Shown piece by piece: positions 1 through 8,690 of a DNA stretch of 34,594 nt. A program made the translations under genes and the position numbers. Location: the NCBI GenBank assembly GCA_948470255.1, contig CAOKOS010000025.1, positions 1-34,594 on the forward strand, read 5' to 3'. This stretch comes from an uncultured Lachnotalea sp. Lineage in GTDB: Bacteria; Bacillota; Clostridia; Lachnospirales; Lachnospiraceae. Numbering within the stretch: position 1 is the stretch's first letter; every line of letters starts with the position of its first letter. Under the pieces are notes generated by a model that saw only the letters and a list, made by a program, of their open reading frames with translations, did not search any database and was not told the DNA's origin.

Positions 1-116
1 TCACCTTTGGCAAACCCATCGACGTGAAAGCGCTGGACAAACAGCAGAAAAAGTTCCTGGGAGCCTACACAAGGCAGCGGATTCTCGATATGCTGCCAGA
101 TGAGATGAAAGAATAA
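1..116 (+). CDS. C-terminal fragment, probable PlsC-type lysophospholipid acyltransferase
   Basis: The reading frame is open from the window edge and stops with TAA at 114-116, giving about 37 residues (TFGKPIDVKALDKQQ... to PDEMKE). The FGKPIDV stretch followed by a charged segment and a GAYTRQRI helix resembles the end of 1-acyl-glycerol-3-phosphate acyltransferases, where an FGxPI motif closes the catalytic domain. That is family recall on a short tail; the HxxxxD and EGTRS motifs lie outside the window. It is the only gene on this strand in the first 30 kb and converges on niaR. The reading frame is secure, the product much less so. Confidence 0.45.
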   Translation, partial: TFGKPIDVKALDKQQKKFLGAYTRQRILDMLPDEMKE

Positions 117-124
117 AACCGACA

Positions 125-202
125 GCCCCCGGGTGGTACGGAAGTTTGTTCCCTGCGCCGGTTCCACTGCGCAGCTCACAAACTTTCGTACCACCCGGGG
201 GC
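125..202. repeat. Long near-perfect inverted repeat between convergent genes
   Basis: Two 25-base arms (125-149 and 178-202) are complementary except for one position. The 28-base loop holds a second perfect 6-bp stem (CTGCGC at 153-158 with GCGCAG at 169-174). It sits 8 bases after the plus-strand stop codon and 11 bases beyond the niaR stop, so it could end transcription from both sides. There is no clean T-run directly after the stem on either strand, and the stem is longer than most intrinsic terminators, so an RNase III substrate or small repeat element is also possible. Confidence 0.7.
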
Positions 203-213
203 CATTTCATAAA

Positions 214-723
214 TCAAAGGGCTTTCAGGAACCCATGTCTAGCCAGTTCTTCTCCTATTTCATCCAGCAGCTTTTCTGTGGCCGCCCTCACTGTATGATA
301 ATGATCCCCGCATGTGATTGTCAGAAGCGGGCTTGAGTTTCCGCTGTTTATGCTTTCCATAAATTCCCGGACTTCACGCCTTGTATGTACATCCAGCCTT
401 GCCCTCAACTCCCCATACGGCTCATGTTCCACAAACACATCCACCGCAGTCCCGCCGAAATCCACAATGATATTCAGCTCTTCCACAATCTCATCTGCTC
501 CATGGTTTACATGAAATACACGGCTGGCCTCTGCCAGGCTGGCGCAAAAATATCCTTTGTTGGTGGCTATGATATCATAATCTGCCGTACGCAAAAGGGC
601 TATATCCTGCACAATCACCTGACGGCTGACTCCCAGAAGCTTCGCCAGCCGTTCCCCTGAAATCGGATCCCCCGCCTCTCCCATGAGGCTTAAAATTTTC
701 TCTCTGCGTTCCTTTCCACCCAT
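214..723 (-). CDS. niaR: NiaR-type niacin-responsive transcriptional repressor
   Basis: The 169-residue protein has an N-terminal winged helix-turn-helix of the HTH_11 type (about residues 5-60, including ISGERLAKLLGVSRQVIVQD). A 3H domain follows, named for three conserved histidines; histidines are visible in FHVNHGAD, in DVHTRRE and in GDHYHTV. Family knowledge: NiaR (YrxA) binds nicotinic acid through the 3H domain and represses NAD salvage and biosynthesis genes. The length is normal. The ATG at 723 follows an AAAGGGCAGGGA stretch that can serve as ribosome binding site. It starts 44 bases after the stop of the FAD/Rieske gene on the same strand, so the two may be cotranscribed. No nad or niacin transport gene is present in the window. 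Confidence 0.88.
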   Translation of the reverse strand: MGGKERREKILSLMGEAGDPISGERLAKLLGVSRQVIVQDIALLRTADYDIIATNKGYFCASLAEASRVFHVNHGADEIVEELNIIVDFGGTAVDVFVEHEPYGELRARLDVHTRREVREFMESINSGNSSPLLTITCGDHYHTVRAATEKLLDEIGEELARHGFLKAL

Positions 724-767
724 ACTTCCCTGCCCTTTCCCGACTTCCCTCTTCCAAAATCTTAATT

Positions 768-2207
768 TTATTTTATTCCCTCCTGCGCCGGGTTGTCAAT
801 CAGTTTTCCCGTATAGTCAAAGCGGGAACCATGGCAAGGGCAGTCCCAGCTCTTCTCATCTGGATTCCATTCCAGCTGGCAGCCCATATGAGGGCAGCGG
901 GTGGACACCACATGAGCCTGTCCACTTTCTTCCTTATACACGCCGTACTTCTCCCCCTCATATTCCACCACTCCGCCATGGCCTGCCGGAAGATCCTCAA
1001 AAGCCGCCCGGGGCAGGGCAAATATCTGTCTGGACAAATCCCTGATCGAATGAAGCCCGCCGGATATAAAATTCTTTGCGGACGCTGTCGGTGTAAACCG
1101 CGCAGGCGAAAACACTTCCGCGCAAGGATTCTTCCTCCCTGTGATCCCATCCCGGATGATCATTGCAGCTGCCATGGAAGTGGACATCCCCCATTTTTGA
1201 AAGCCTGTCGCCACGTACCAGTTGGGCGTCTTTGCTGAAAACTGTCCGATATACGGAACATTGTCCAAAGGCATACAATCCTGGGCTGACCAGCGAAACC
1301 GCTCCCTGCAGTCCGGCCAAAACTCTTTTGCCCGTTCCAGAAGCCTTCTATATCTGCCCCCTTCCCGGTTTTCTCCCGTTCGATGGCTTTCCCCTCCCAG
1401 AAGCAAAAGTCCATCAGCGCTACGGAAAGAAAGCCCATCCCCGTCCACGCCATAATACATGCCGCGGGGTAAAAAGGCAGATTCAAGAGCCGCCACATAA
1501 CTCCTCTCCTGGTACATACGCATAAAATAATATCCTGGCATGTTAATAAACGGATAATGGGTGGCAAACACCACATGTTCCGCTGTTACTGTCCCTTCTG
1601 CCGTCCGGGCCGTTCTCCCTTCCACTGACAGAACAGGGCTGTTTTCATATATGGTGAGTCCCTCTGAGGCACCCTTTAAGAATTCCAGAGGATGAAACTG
1701 AGCCTGTCCATGAAAGCAAACCGCCCCCTTTATCGGAAATGGAAGTTCCGTTTCTTCAGTAAATTCCGCCGAAATCCCCAGTTCCTGTGCCGTCTTACTC
1801 TCCTGCCAAAGCGCTTTGGCCGATGTTTCGTAAGTGGAGTACAGATACGCGCTGCTTTCTGTAAAATGGCACTGTATACCATATTGCTCCATTATCCGCC
1901 TGTATTCTGCTATTGCTTTTTCGTTTGCCGAGGCATACTGGCCTGCTGCCTCCATGCCAAACCGCCCCGCCAGTTTCCCATAAATCATCCCATGCTGGGA
2001 TGTTATTTTCGCCGTTGTATTTTTCGTCTGGCCGCAGCCGACTGACGCCGCTTCCAGAACCACTGTCCTGACGCCGCTTTCCACCAGGAGCCTGGCCGTT
2101 AAAATTCCAGCCATTCCCCCGCCGATCACCACGGCCTCCGTTTTCATGTCGCCCGACAGCTTCTCCCGCCTTGGTATAGACACCGTCTCTGTCCAAAGAG
2201 AACCCAT
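768..2207 (-). CDS. FAD-dependent oxidoreductase with C-terminal Rieske [2Fe-2S] domain
   Basis: The 479-residue protein joins a DAO-type FAD oxidoreductase to a Rieske domain, as in B. subtilis YhfW. The dinucleotide-binding motif is near residue 25 (AVVIGGGMAGILTARLL), followed by the acidic end of the second strand (VVLEA). The last 60 residues carry both Rieske cluster motifs: CPHMGC (Cys-x-His) and CPCHGS (Cys-x2-His). The protein ends at NPAQEGIK, somewhat earlier than most relatives, but the cluster motifs are complete. The ATG at 2207 is chosen because GAGGTGAT lies five bases upstream. The substrate is unknown; the fold suggests oxidation of an amine or amino acid coupled to electron transfer through the cluster. 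It precedes niaR on the same strand. Confidence 0.85.
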   Translation of the reverse strand: MGSLWTETVSIPRREKLSGDMKTEAVVIGGGMAGILTARLLVESGVRTVVLEAASVGCGQTKNTTAKITSQHGMIYGKLAGRFGMEAAGQYASANEKAIAEYRRIMEQYGIQCHFTESSAYLYSTYETSAKALWQESKTAQELGISAEFTEETELPFPIKGAVCFHGQAQFHPLEFLKGASEGLTIYENSPVLSVEGRTARTAEGTVTAEHVVFATHYPFINMPGYYFMRMYQERSYVAALESAFLPRGMYYGVDGDGLSFRSADGLLLLGGESHRTGENREGGRYRRLLERAKEFWPDCRERFRWSAQDCMPLDNVPYIGQFSAKTPNWYVATGFQKWGMSTSMAAAMIIRDGITGRKNPCAEVFSPARFTPTASAKNFISGGLHSIRDLSRQIFALPRAAFEDLPAGHGGVVEYEGEKYGVYKEESGQAHVVSTRCPHMGCQLEWNPDEKSWDCPCHGSRFDYTGKLIDNPAQEGIK

Positions 2208-2238
2208 ATTATCACCTCAGCGTTAGTATGTGCCGGAA

Positions 2239-2244
2239 ATTATA
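2239..2244 (-). promoter_or_regulatory. Possible -10 element for the FAD/Rieske gene
   Basis: A perfect TATAAT reads on the minus strand 31 bases before the FAD/Rieske start codon, inside the 113-base gap after the GH13 gene. No convincing -35 hexamer is found at 16-18 bases, so this is a weak prediction. Nothing else was recognised in this gap. Confidence 0.35.
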
Positions 2245-2320
2245 CTTTTACTACGAAAATGCCCATTGCCGGTTGACGGTAATGTAAACAGATACTTTAA
2301 ATTCAATACTATTGCAGCTT

Positions 2321-4375
2321 TCATTTCTCTTCTATGAATACCATTGAGCTTTCCGGCGGCAGCTCCAACCCTAAAACACCGTTCCTCACAGAAAAAGCTT
2401 GTCGGCTACTGTCATACGAATCCCCTTCTGTCAGCATCAGCCGGTTCATTTTCCCTTCAAGCCCCACTCCCATTTCCCATACAGGTATCTCCACCCACAT
2501 TGGAGCCTCACTGGTATTCAAAACTACAGCCAGACGGTTCTCCTTTTTGAAACGCCCATAAGCAATGAGATTTTGCCCTTCTGCCAGAGCTTTTAAAGAA
2601 CCTGTTTTTAATGCCGGATTTTCTCTGTGGATTCTGGTCATCTCTCTATGGAATTCGATCAGCCCCAAATCTTCATGCCCCCATGGATAAGTACGCCTGT
2701 TGTCAGGGTCTGTCCAACCGCACAGGCCCGCCTCATCTCCATAATAAATGGTGGGGGCGCCCGGCCAGGTCATCTGTACCGTCACAGCCATACGGAACAC
2801 ACTTTTTTTCACATCCCGTCCTGCAGCTTCTGAACCCATGGTTCCAACTCGTCCCACAACACGGTTTGTCCGCGTCAAAAAGCGGGAATGGTCATGATTG
2901 GACAATTCATTCATGGCCACTTGAAGAGACTGGATCTGGAAACGGCTCATTTGGTGGAACATGGTTCTGAAAAACACCTCTCCGTCTCCATAAAGTCCGT
3001 CGTGACGTTCATCGCTGTGCTTTTCCATCCCTGTCAGAAACCAGGTTAACGGCTCCATAAAAGCATCATAGTTCATAACTGTGTCCCACTGATCCCCGGC
3101 CAGCCAACTCTCAGGATTCCCGTAATGCTCTGCCAAAATCAGTGCATCCGGTTTCACCTCTTTCACACTTTTCCGAAAATCCCGCCAAAACTGATGGTTA
3201 AACCCTTCACTGTGACCCAGGTCTGCTGCCACATCCAGCCTCCAGCCGTCCACATCATAAGGCTTCGACACCCATTTCTGCCCGATTTTCATAATATAAT
3301 CATAAAGCTCCGGCGATTCTTCATAATTCAGCTTCGGAAGCGTCCCATAGCCCCACCATCCGTCATAGTGGCCGTTATAGGGCCACTGCCCGCCTGTAAA
3401 CCGGAAAAAATTCTGATACGGGCTTTCTGCCGATACGTAAGCCCCCTTTTCATATCCCTCCTGAAGCTCATAGATACGTTCCCGATCCATCCATTTATTG
3501 AAGGAGCCGCAGTGATTAAACACTCCATCCAGTATCACCCGCATCCCCCGCTTGTGGATTTCCTCCACCACCTCGGCAAAGAAAGCATTGCTGGCTTCCA
3601 GGTTTACTTTATCCGTCACCCTAGTAATATAACCCCAGGCATCCCTGTTTTTCTCTCCGCCATGCACCCGCTGGTCGACATCATTGATAATCTTTCCATA
3701 ATGGGGGTCAATGTAATCATAATCTTGTGTGTCATATTTATGGTTTGACGGTGAGACAAAAAGAGGGCTGAAATAAATCACATCTACCCCAAGTCCCTTG
3801 ATATAATCCAGTTTTTCTAATACCCCTTGCAGGTCGCCGCCATAAAAATTGTTTACATCCAATTCCTCTGGCGGCTGGTTCCAGTCTGTCACCCGCCGAA
3901 CCGGCTGCTCATTCACATATATATATTCTCCGTCCTTCACATCGTTATCCTGGCAGCCGTTCCGAAAACGATCCACAAAAATCTGGTACATCACGGCGCC
4001 CTTCGCCCAATCCGGCGTATGGAAACCGGGTGTAACCCGGAAAGCATACTCCCACCCGGGCTGCTCCCATACCCCCATTTTATTGTACCAGCAAACCTCT
4101 CCTCCTTTTTCAATACAAAAACAATAGCAAAAAACTTCTTCTAAAGGGAACATTTCTATTTCATAAAACGTAAACATGGACTGCCCATCTTCAGAAATCT
4201 TTCTCATTTCTCTTTGATCATTGGCAGTTACCAGATATACCCGTTCTGCATTTTCTGCAGCAGTGCGAAACCGGATTCGTACCATATCTCCGGCTTCCGG
4301 TTCCATGGGATACCGGTAATCTTCTGTCTCATCGCTGAAGAGGGCACGTTTGTTTATCCCATCTGTACGGCACAT
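2321..4375 (-). CDS. Glycoside hydrolase family 13 alpha-glycosidase (neopullulanase/cyclomaltodextrinase-like)
   Basis: This is a cytoplasmic alpha-amylase-superfamily enzyme of 684 residues without a signal peptide. It has an N-terminal beta-sandwich (about 1-120), a catalytic TIM barrel, and a C-terminal beta domain. The four GH13 regions are intact: DGVFNHCG (283-290), GWRLDVA with nucleophile Asp381, LAEHYG with acid Glu416, and SNHDHS with Asp495. Such enzymes usually cleave alpha-1,4 or alpha-1,6 bonds in maltodextrins, pullulan or cyclodextrins; exact specificity cannot be read here. The frame stays open to 4435, but the ATG at 4375 is preferred: TTAGGAG lies seven bases before it, and the protein then starts MCRTDGINKRALFSDETEDY, typical of the family. 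It is flanked by unrelated genes and appears monocistronic. Confidence 0.88.
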   Translation of the reverse strand: MCRTDGINKRALFSDETEDYRYPMEPEAGDMVRIRFRTAAENAERVYLVTANDQREMRKISEDGQSMFTFYEIEMFPLEEVFCYCFCIEKGGEVCWYNKMGVWEQPGWEYAFRVTPGFHTPDWAKGAVMYQIFVDRFRNGCQDNDVKDGEYIYVNEQPVRRVTDWNQPPEELDVNNFYGGDLQGVLEKLDYIKGLGVDVIYFSPLFVSPSNHKYDTQDYDYIDPHYGKIINDVDQRVHGGEKNRDAWGYITRVTDKVNLEASNAFFAEVVEEIHKRGMRVILDGVFNHCGSFNKWMDRERIYELQEGYEKGAYVSAESPYQNFFRFTGGQWPYNGHYDGWWGYGTLPKLNYEESPELYDYIMKIGQKWVSKPYDVDGWRLDVAADLGHSEGFNHQFWRDFRKSVKEVKPDALILAEHYGNPESWLAGDQWDTVMNYDAFMEPLTWFLTGMEKHSDERHDGLYGDGEVFFRTMFHQMSRFQIQSLQVAMNELSNHDHSRFLTRTNRVVGRVGTMGSEAAGRDVKKSVFRMAVTVQMTWPGAPTIYYGDEAGLCGWTDPDNRRTYPWGHEDLGLIEFHREMTRIHRENPALKTGSLKALAEGQNLIAYGRFKKENRLAVVLNTSEAPMWVEIPVWEMGVGLEGKMNRLMLTEGDSYDSSRQAFSVRNGVLGLELPPESSMVFIEEK

Positions 4376-4408
4376 ACAAACACTCCTAACTATTTTGTCT
4401 TTTTTCAT

Positions 4409-4435
4409 TTTATACCAAAATGCCTCTGAATACAA
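4409..4435 (-). promoter_or_regulatory. Possible promoter of the GH13 gene
   Basis: A TATAAA -10 box (4409-4414) and a TTGTAT hexamer (4430-4435) lie 30-60 bases before the chosen start codon on the minus strand. The spacing is only 15 bases, shorter than the usual 16-18, so confidence is low. Confidence 0.3.
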
Positions 4436-4437
4436 GT

Positions 4438-4470
4438 AAAAAGGACAGCATTTCGATCGCTGTCCTTTTT
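4438..4470 (-). terminator. Symmetric intrinsic terminator upstream of the GH13 gene
   Basis: A perfect 12-bp stem is formed by AAAAAGGACAGC (4438-4449) and GCTGTCCTTTTT (4459-4470) around a 9-base loop. With A-runs on the left and T-runs on the right it can act on both strands. On the minus strand it lies about 220 bases beyond the ftsH stop codon, so it ends either the ftsH transcript or a short transcript starting near 4534. Confidence 0.85.
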
Positions 4471-4534
4471 AGGAGAAGGTATTTCTTTCTTATGGGGTGT
4501 AGCAAAACTATATAAAATGTATTGGGGGGGTACG
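4438..4534 (-). ncRNA. Candidate C-rich small RNA between ftsH and the GH13 gene
   Basis: An extended -10 promoter (TGCTATAAT, with TATAAT at 4541-4546) points leftwards into a region with no credible ORF. The predicted transcript of about 95-100 nt starts near 4534 and ends in the strong terminator at 4438-4470. It would carry a run of seven C (4524-4530), a CCCC stretch and a TTCTCCT stretch complementary to ribosome binding sites. Firmicute regulatory RNAs such as FsrA and RsaE/RoxS use unpaired C-rich segments of this kind to block translation. The -35 hexamer is poor. The existence of the RNA is inferred from promoter plus terminator only. Confidence 0.35.
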
Positions 4535-4540
4535 GTCATT

Positions 4541-4549
4541 ATTATAGCA
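4541..4549 (-). promoter_or_regulatory. Extended -10 promoter element
   Basis: The motif TGCTATAAT reads on the minus strand, matching the extended -10 form TGnTATAAT. This form tolerates a weak -35 region, and no TTGACA-like hexamer is seen upstream. It lies about 140 bases after the ftsH stop codon and about 165 bases before the GH13 start codon. Confidence 0.5.
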
Positions 4550-4687
4550 TTTCAGGCCAATTAAGTGTGCACAAACTTTCATTGAATCGTAAATTTTTTT
4601 TAGCAGTTTTAACAGCATATTTTTAAAGCCTTTGCGCGCCCCTCATTATTTTTTCATAAAAACCCCTGTTCTTTCCTGTCATTCTTT

Positions 4688-6529
4688 CTAAACCACCGTT
4701 TCCTGCTTAAATAGCGCCTCAAATTCTTCGCCGCTGATCTTTTCCTTTTCCAAAAGAAGGGCCGCGCTCTTGTGAAGGATCGCCTCATTCTCCATCAGCA
4801 TCTGCTTCGCCCGGGAATAGCAGCTGTCGATGATCCGCTTCACCTCTCCGTCAATGGTGGAAGCCACTTCCTCTCCGTAAGACCTGGCATGGGCCAGATC
4901 GCGGCCAATAAATACCTGGTCATCCTCATTGCCATAACAGATCATGCCGATCTGGTCAGACATGCCGTATTTTGTCACCATATCACGGGCGGTTTCCGTG
5001 GCCTGCTTAATATCCTGAGAAGCTCCGGTAGTGATATCGTCAAAAATCATCTCTTCCGCAATCCGGCCGCCCAGGCTGACCTCGATCTCCTGAAGCATCC
5101 TGCCCCTTGTATTAAACATTTCATCCTTTTCCGGTAAAGGCATGGTGTATCCTGCCGCGCCAATCCCTGTTGGAATAATGGAAACCGTATGAACCGGCCC
5201 CACCTCAGAGAGCAAATGAAATAAAATGGCATGGCCGCTCTCATGGTAAGCTGTGATCTTTTTATCTTTTTCTGAAATAACTTTACTCTTTTTCTCAGCG
5301 CCAATGCCTACTTTCACAAAAGATTTTTCAATATCCTCCTGCTTCAGGTAGGCTCTGTCGTTTTTTGCAGCCAAAATGGCCGCCTCATTCATAAGGTTTT
5401 CCAAATCCGCTCCAGTGAAACCCGCCGTGGTCTGGGCCACCCGCTCAAGATCCACGTCCTCCGCCAGAGGTTTATCTTTTGCATGAACCTGAAGGATTTC
5501 TTCCCTGCCCCGCACATCTGGCCGGCCCACTACCACTTTTCTGTCAAAACGGCCGGGCCTGAGCAGAGCCGGGTCTAAAATATCCACCCGGTTTGTGGCT
5601 GCCATCACAATGATTCCCTCATTGACTCCAAAACCATCCATCTCCACTAAAAGCTGGTTTAAAGTCTGCTCTCTCTCATCATGGCCGCCGCCAAGGCCTG
5701 TTCCTCTCCGCCTTCCCACCGCATCGATCTCATCAATAAACACAATGCAGGGAGCATTTTTCTTGGCATCGTCGAACAAGTCCCGGACACGCGAAGCGCC
5801 CACGCCCACGAACATTTCCACGAAATCAGAACCTGAAATACTGAAAAACGGGACGCCCGCCTCTCCTGCCACCGCCTTGGCAAGGAGCGTCTTTCCAGTT
5901 CCGGGAGGCCCCACCAAAAGGACGCCTTTTGGAATCCTAGCCCCCACCTTCATATATCTCCCGGGATTTTTGAGGAAATCCACGACCTCCTCCAAATCTT
6001 CTTTTTCTTCTTTTAGTCCGGCCACTTTTTTAAAATTCATCCCATGGCCGTCCCTTGTCACCTTCGCGCGGCTTTTCCCAAAATTCGCCATACGGGAATT
6101 GCCCCCGCCTCCGCCCATCATATTCATGGAGCGGGTAAACATCATCATCACAAAGAGGGCCACCAGCAGCATCCCTATAATGATTGGAACCACTATTGTA
6201 AAAAAGGTATCTTCCTCAGGCATCCTCCCCATGACAACAGGGACTTCCTTCTCTGTCAGATATGCCTTTACTTCTTTGATATCTTCCACATTCCATGTCC
6301 GCGGGCTGCTTGCGTTATTAAAATACAATTTGACAGAACCTGTGGGCACCTCTTCGTTTGGCTGGATCTCCGCTTTGCTTACATTTCCAGCCTCCACCTG
6401 TTCCACAAACTCCTGCCAGGGCCAGTCCCCGCCGCCGTTCATGTCTTTGCGAAGCCATATAAAAGCCAGGATCGCCACTGCCACCACCACCAGGTAAAAT
6501 CCCAGCCCGCTGCTATGTCTCTGCTCCAA
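4688..6529 (-). CDS. ftsH: ATP-dependent zinc metalloprotease FtsH
   Basis: This membrane-anchored AAA+ protease of 613 residues degrades unneeded or misfolded membrane and cytosolic proteins. Two transmembrane helices (about 10-26 and 109-131) flank an extracytoplasmic domain. The ATPase has Walker A GPPGTGKT (207-214), Walker B with FIDEID (262-269) and the second region of homology [19 protein letters not shown]. The protease domain has the zinc motif HESGH (429-433) and the downstream acidic ligand region DITTGASQD (about 498). All key residues are present and the length is normal. The gene lies 14 bases after hpt, the last gene of a tilS-hpt-ftsH operon with the same order as in B. subtilis. 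Confidence 0.97.
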   Translation of the reverse strand: MEQRHSSGLGFYLVVVAVAILAFIWLRKDMNGGGDWPWQEFVEQVEAGNVSKAEIQPNEEVPTGSVKLYFNNASSPRTWNVEDIKEVKAYLTEKEVPVVMGRMPEEDTFFTIVVPIIIGMLLVALFVMMMFTRSMNMMGGGGGNSRMANFGKSRAKVTRDGHGMNFKKVAGLKEEKEDLEEVVDFLKNPGRYMKVGARIPKGVLLVGPPGTGKTLLAKAVAGEAGVPFFSISGSDFVEMFVGVGASRVRDLFDDAKKNAPCIVFIDEIDAVGRRRGTGLGGGHDEREQTLNQLLVEMDGFGVNEGIIVMAATNRVDILDPALLRPGRFDRKVVVGRPDVRGREEILQVHAKDKPLAEDVDLERVAQTTAGFTGADLENLMNEAAILAAKNDRAYLKQEDIEKSFVKVGIGAEKKSKVISEKDKKITAYHESGHAILFHLLSEVGPVHTVSIIPTGIGAAGYTMPLPEKDEMFNTRGRMLQEIEVSLGGRIAEEMIFDDITTGASQDIKQATETARDMVTKYGMSDQIGMICYGNEDDQVFIGRDLAHARSYGEEVASTIDGEVKRIIDSCYSRAKQMLMENEAILHKSAALLLEKEKISGEEFEALFKQETVV

Positions 6530-6543
6530 TTTAAAGCCTCCTT

Positions 6544-7068
6544 CTATACCTCTACCACACCGATATACGGCAAATTTCTATATTTCTGATCATAATCCAG
6601 TCCATATCCCACCACAAACTCATCGGGGATACTGAAACATGTATAATCCACCTGTACTTCTTTTTTTACTCTCCTGGAAGGTTTATCCAGAAGGGTACAA
6701 ATCTTGATGTCGGCAGGGCCTCTCTGCTTCAGCACCTCGATCAGATAGCTGAGGGTCCTCCCTGAGTCAATAATGTCCTCCACAATCAGGACATGTTTTC
6801 CTGCCAGAGGCTCATCAAGATCCTTAATGATCCTGACAACACCGCTGGACTGCGTCCCCGCCCCATAACTGGATACACACATAAAATCCATGGATACAGG
6901 AACTGTAATCCGCTTTGCCAGTTCACAAGTAAAAAACACTCCGCCTTTTAAGACACAGATTAAATGGACAGGCTGCCCTGTATAATCCTCACTTATCTTT
7001 TTTCCGATTTCCTCTACCCGCGCATCTACCTCTTCTTCAGGAATCAAAACCCTGATTTTATCTTCCAT
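6544..7068 (-). CDS. hpt: Hypoxanthine (guanine) phosphoribosyltransferase
   Basis: The enzyme converts hypoxanthine or guanine plus PRPP to IMP or GMP in purine salvage. The 174-residue protein carries the type I PRTase PRPP loop VLIVEDIIDSGRT (about 93-105) and an early LKGG segment (VLKGGVFF) that binds pyrophosphate. The frame continues upstream to 7134, but the ATG at 7068 is chosen because it follows GAGAGGGCGG at suitable spacing and gives the usual N-terminus MEDKIRVLI. With this start the gene begins 26 bases after the tilS stop instead of overlapping it. In B. subtilis HprT is encoded in the same place and works with TilS. Confidence 0.95.
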   Translation of the reverse strand: MEDKIRVLIPEEEVDARVEEIGKKISEDYTGQPVHLICVLKGGVFFTCELAKRITVPVSMDFMCVSSYGAGTQSSGVVRIIKDLDEPLAGKHVLIVEDIIDSGRTLSYLIEVLKQRGPADIKICTLLDKPSRRVKKEVQVDYTCFSIPDEFVVGYGLDYDQKYRNLPYIGVVEV

Positions 7069-7094
7069 TGTGCCGCCCTCTCTTCTCTTGTTTT

Positions 7095-8543
7095 TTAATC
7101 CCAGCCACAGGAAACGCAAATTTCCAGGATCCATTCGCTTTCTTCTGTCACCTTATATGCCTCGCTGATTCTTCCGTCTACAATCCAGAGCACATGGCTC
7201 CCCTCTGCCAAAAGAGGGATTTGCCCTCGTCTGCCTGATGGGATTTTTTCATTCACCATGTAGTCTTTCACCGTCTGTTTTCTCCCATCCGCATATGCCT
7301 GGAACCAGTCCCCCGGGCGTCTCCCCCGCAAGGAAAGATTATCCTTTATTCTATCATACGTAAACCATTTCGTATACCTGTTTTCCAGAATTTTTTCTCC
7401 CGGCCCCCATTTAAAAAGCCGGTACCGGAAACGCCGGCCAAAGAGTTTTTCTTCCCTCCACTCCAAAGACGGATGCAAAATACAGCCCTCCTCGTCACTG
7501 TGTAGCCCTGGATCTTTTGACTGCCGGCGGCCGCCCTGTCCTTCTCCACAGTCCAAGATCAAATATCCATATCCCCTCCTGGCAATCAGGCCCCCTGGCA
7601 GTGTAATCTGCTTTCCCGTCTGGGCCTGGGCCAGCTGCAAAATGCTGTCTGTATGGCGTTTTGTAATATCTTTCAGTCCCGCTTCATATTTTTCCAGGAT
7701 TTTTCGCAGCACACATCCGGAAAATACCGGTTCCAGCTTCCCAAGAGGCTTTGCCGGGATTTGGATATTTTCTTCCGTAAATAACACCTGCTCCCTGATC
7801 CATGCTTCTGCCTGGCCCCCCATCCACTGTTCCGTTTCCCCAAGGATTTTTGCCGCCCGCAAAATATTGGATACAGCCTCCCCATTGATCCGGCAGGCCT
7901 GCGGCAGAATACTTTTTCTGATCCGGTTGCGGCTGTATTCTTCCATGTCATTCGTACTGTCCCGGCAATACAAAATCCCCTGTCTCAAAAGATACTTTTC
8001 GATATCCTCCCGCGAAGTATCAAGCAAAGGCCGCACAAGTTTTTTTTCCTCCTGCTCCCCGGAAAAAGGCATAGGCGCCTGATAGTCCATCCCAGAAAGC
8101 CCTTTCAGCCCGCTTCCCCGAAACAGATGAAAAAGCACGGTTTCCGCATTATCATTCTGATTGTGGGCCACAGCAACTTTATCCCCGGAATATTCCAGTA
8201 AAGCCTTTTTGAAACACTCATACCGCGCCCTGCGTCCGGCCTCTTCTTCAGATATCCCTTGCTCTTTCGCAAGCCGCGGGACGTCCCGGCGATACACCAG
8301 CAAAGGCACATTCCGTTTTTCACAAAAACTGCGGACAAAGCGCTCATCCCCATCTGCCTCTGTCCCGCGGATCCCATGGTGGACATGGACTGCCGCCACC
8401 TGAATCTTAAGCTGCTCTTTTAGTTCCAGAAGCACAGAAAGCAGGCAGATGGAATCTGCCCCTCCGGATACTCCGGCCACGACCAGCTCACCTGCCTTTA
8501 TCAATTCCTCTCTCTTAATAATTCCCAATATTTTCCGAAGCAT
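7095..8543 (-). CDS. tilS: tRNA(Ile)-lysidine synthase TilS
   Basis: TilS converts cytidine 34 of the AUA-reading tRNA-Ile to lysidine using ATP and lysine, an essential step for decoding AUA. The 482-residue protein has the N-type ATP pyrophosphatase P-loop SGGADS (26-31). It also has HVHHGIRG and a central HNQNDNAETVLF segment typical of TilS, and a C-terminal substrate-recognition domain ending near ISEAYKV. A GTG at 8561 opens the frame, but its first codons (AAG GAG GAG GCG) are the ribosome binding site for the ATG at 8543, so that ATG is the start. The gene heads the tilS-hpt-ftsH operon behind a sigma-A-type promoter. Confidence 0.95.
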   Translation of the reverse strand: MLRKILGIIKREELIKAGELVVAGVSGGADSICLLSVLLELKEQLKIQVAAVHVHHGIRGTEADGDERFVRSFCEKRNVPLLVYRRDVPRLAKEQGISEEEAGRRARYECFKKALLEYSGDKVAVAHNQNDNAETVLFHLFRGSGLKGLSGMDYQAPMPFSGEQEEKKLVRPLLDTSREDIEKYLLRQGILYCRDSTNDMEEYSRNRIRKSILPQACRINGEAVSNILRAAKILGETEQWMGGQAEAWIREQVLFTEENIQIPAKPLGKLEPVFSGCVLRKILEKYEAGLKDITKRHTDSILQLAQAQTGKQITLPGGLIARRGYGYLILDCGEGQGGRRQSKDPGLHSDEEGCILHPSLEWREEKLFGRRFRYRLFKWGPGEKILENRYTKWFTYDRIKDNLSLRGRRPGDWFQAYADGRKQTVKDYMVNEKIPSGRRGQIPLLAEGSHVLWIVDGRISEAYKVTEESEWILEICVSCGWD

Positions 8544-8661
8544 ACCCGCCTCCTCCTTCACAAAGCGCCGGATTTACCTCATCTTCCGAAACCGGCATGC
8601 GGATACCTTTCGCTCCCTGGGCTTTATATAATCAAACTGCCCTCCGCCTGTGGTTGTTTCT

Positions 8662-8690
8662 ACTATACTTGATATCCCGGGCAATGTCAA
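8662..8690 (-). promoter_or_regulatory. Sigma-A promoter of tilS-hpt-ftsH
   Basis: A perfect TTGACA -35 (8685-8690) and a TATAGT -10 (8662-8667) are separated by 17 bases on the minus strand, in the 194-base gap between spoIIE and tilS. The leader is about 110 bases long. Two direct copies of ATATCCCGG (plus-strand 8672-8680 and 8691-8699) flank the -35 box, 19 bases apart. Confidence 0.8.

Noticed and set aside
3125-3748. Plus-strand open frame of 207 codons opposite the GH13 gene
   Set aside because: It is antisense to the catalytic barrel and has no credible start signal.
4376-4435. A longer N-terminus for the GH13 protein
   Set aside because: The upstream codons overlap the likely promoter and ribosome binding site, and the family N-terminus begins at the ATG at 4375.
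5595-6497. Plus-strand open frame of 300 codons opposite ftsH
   Set aside because: It is antisense to the ATPase domain and Ser/Pro/Thr-rich without a family match; an artefact of ftsH codon use.
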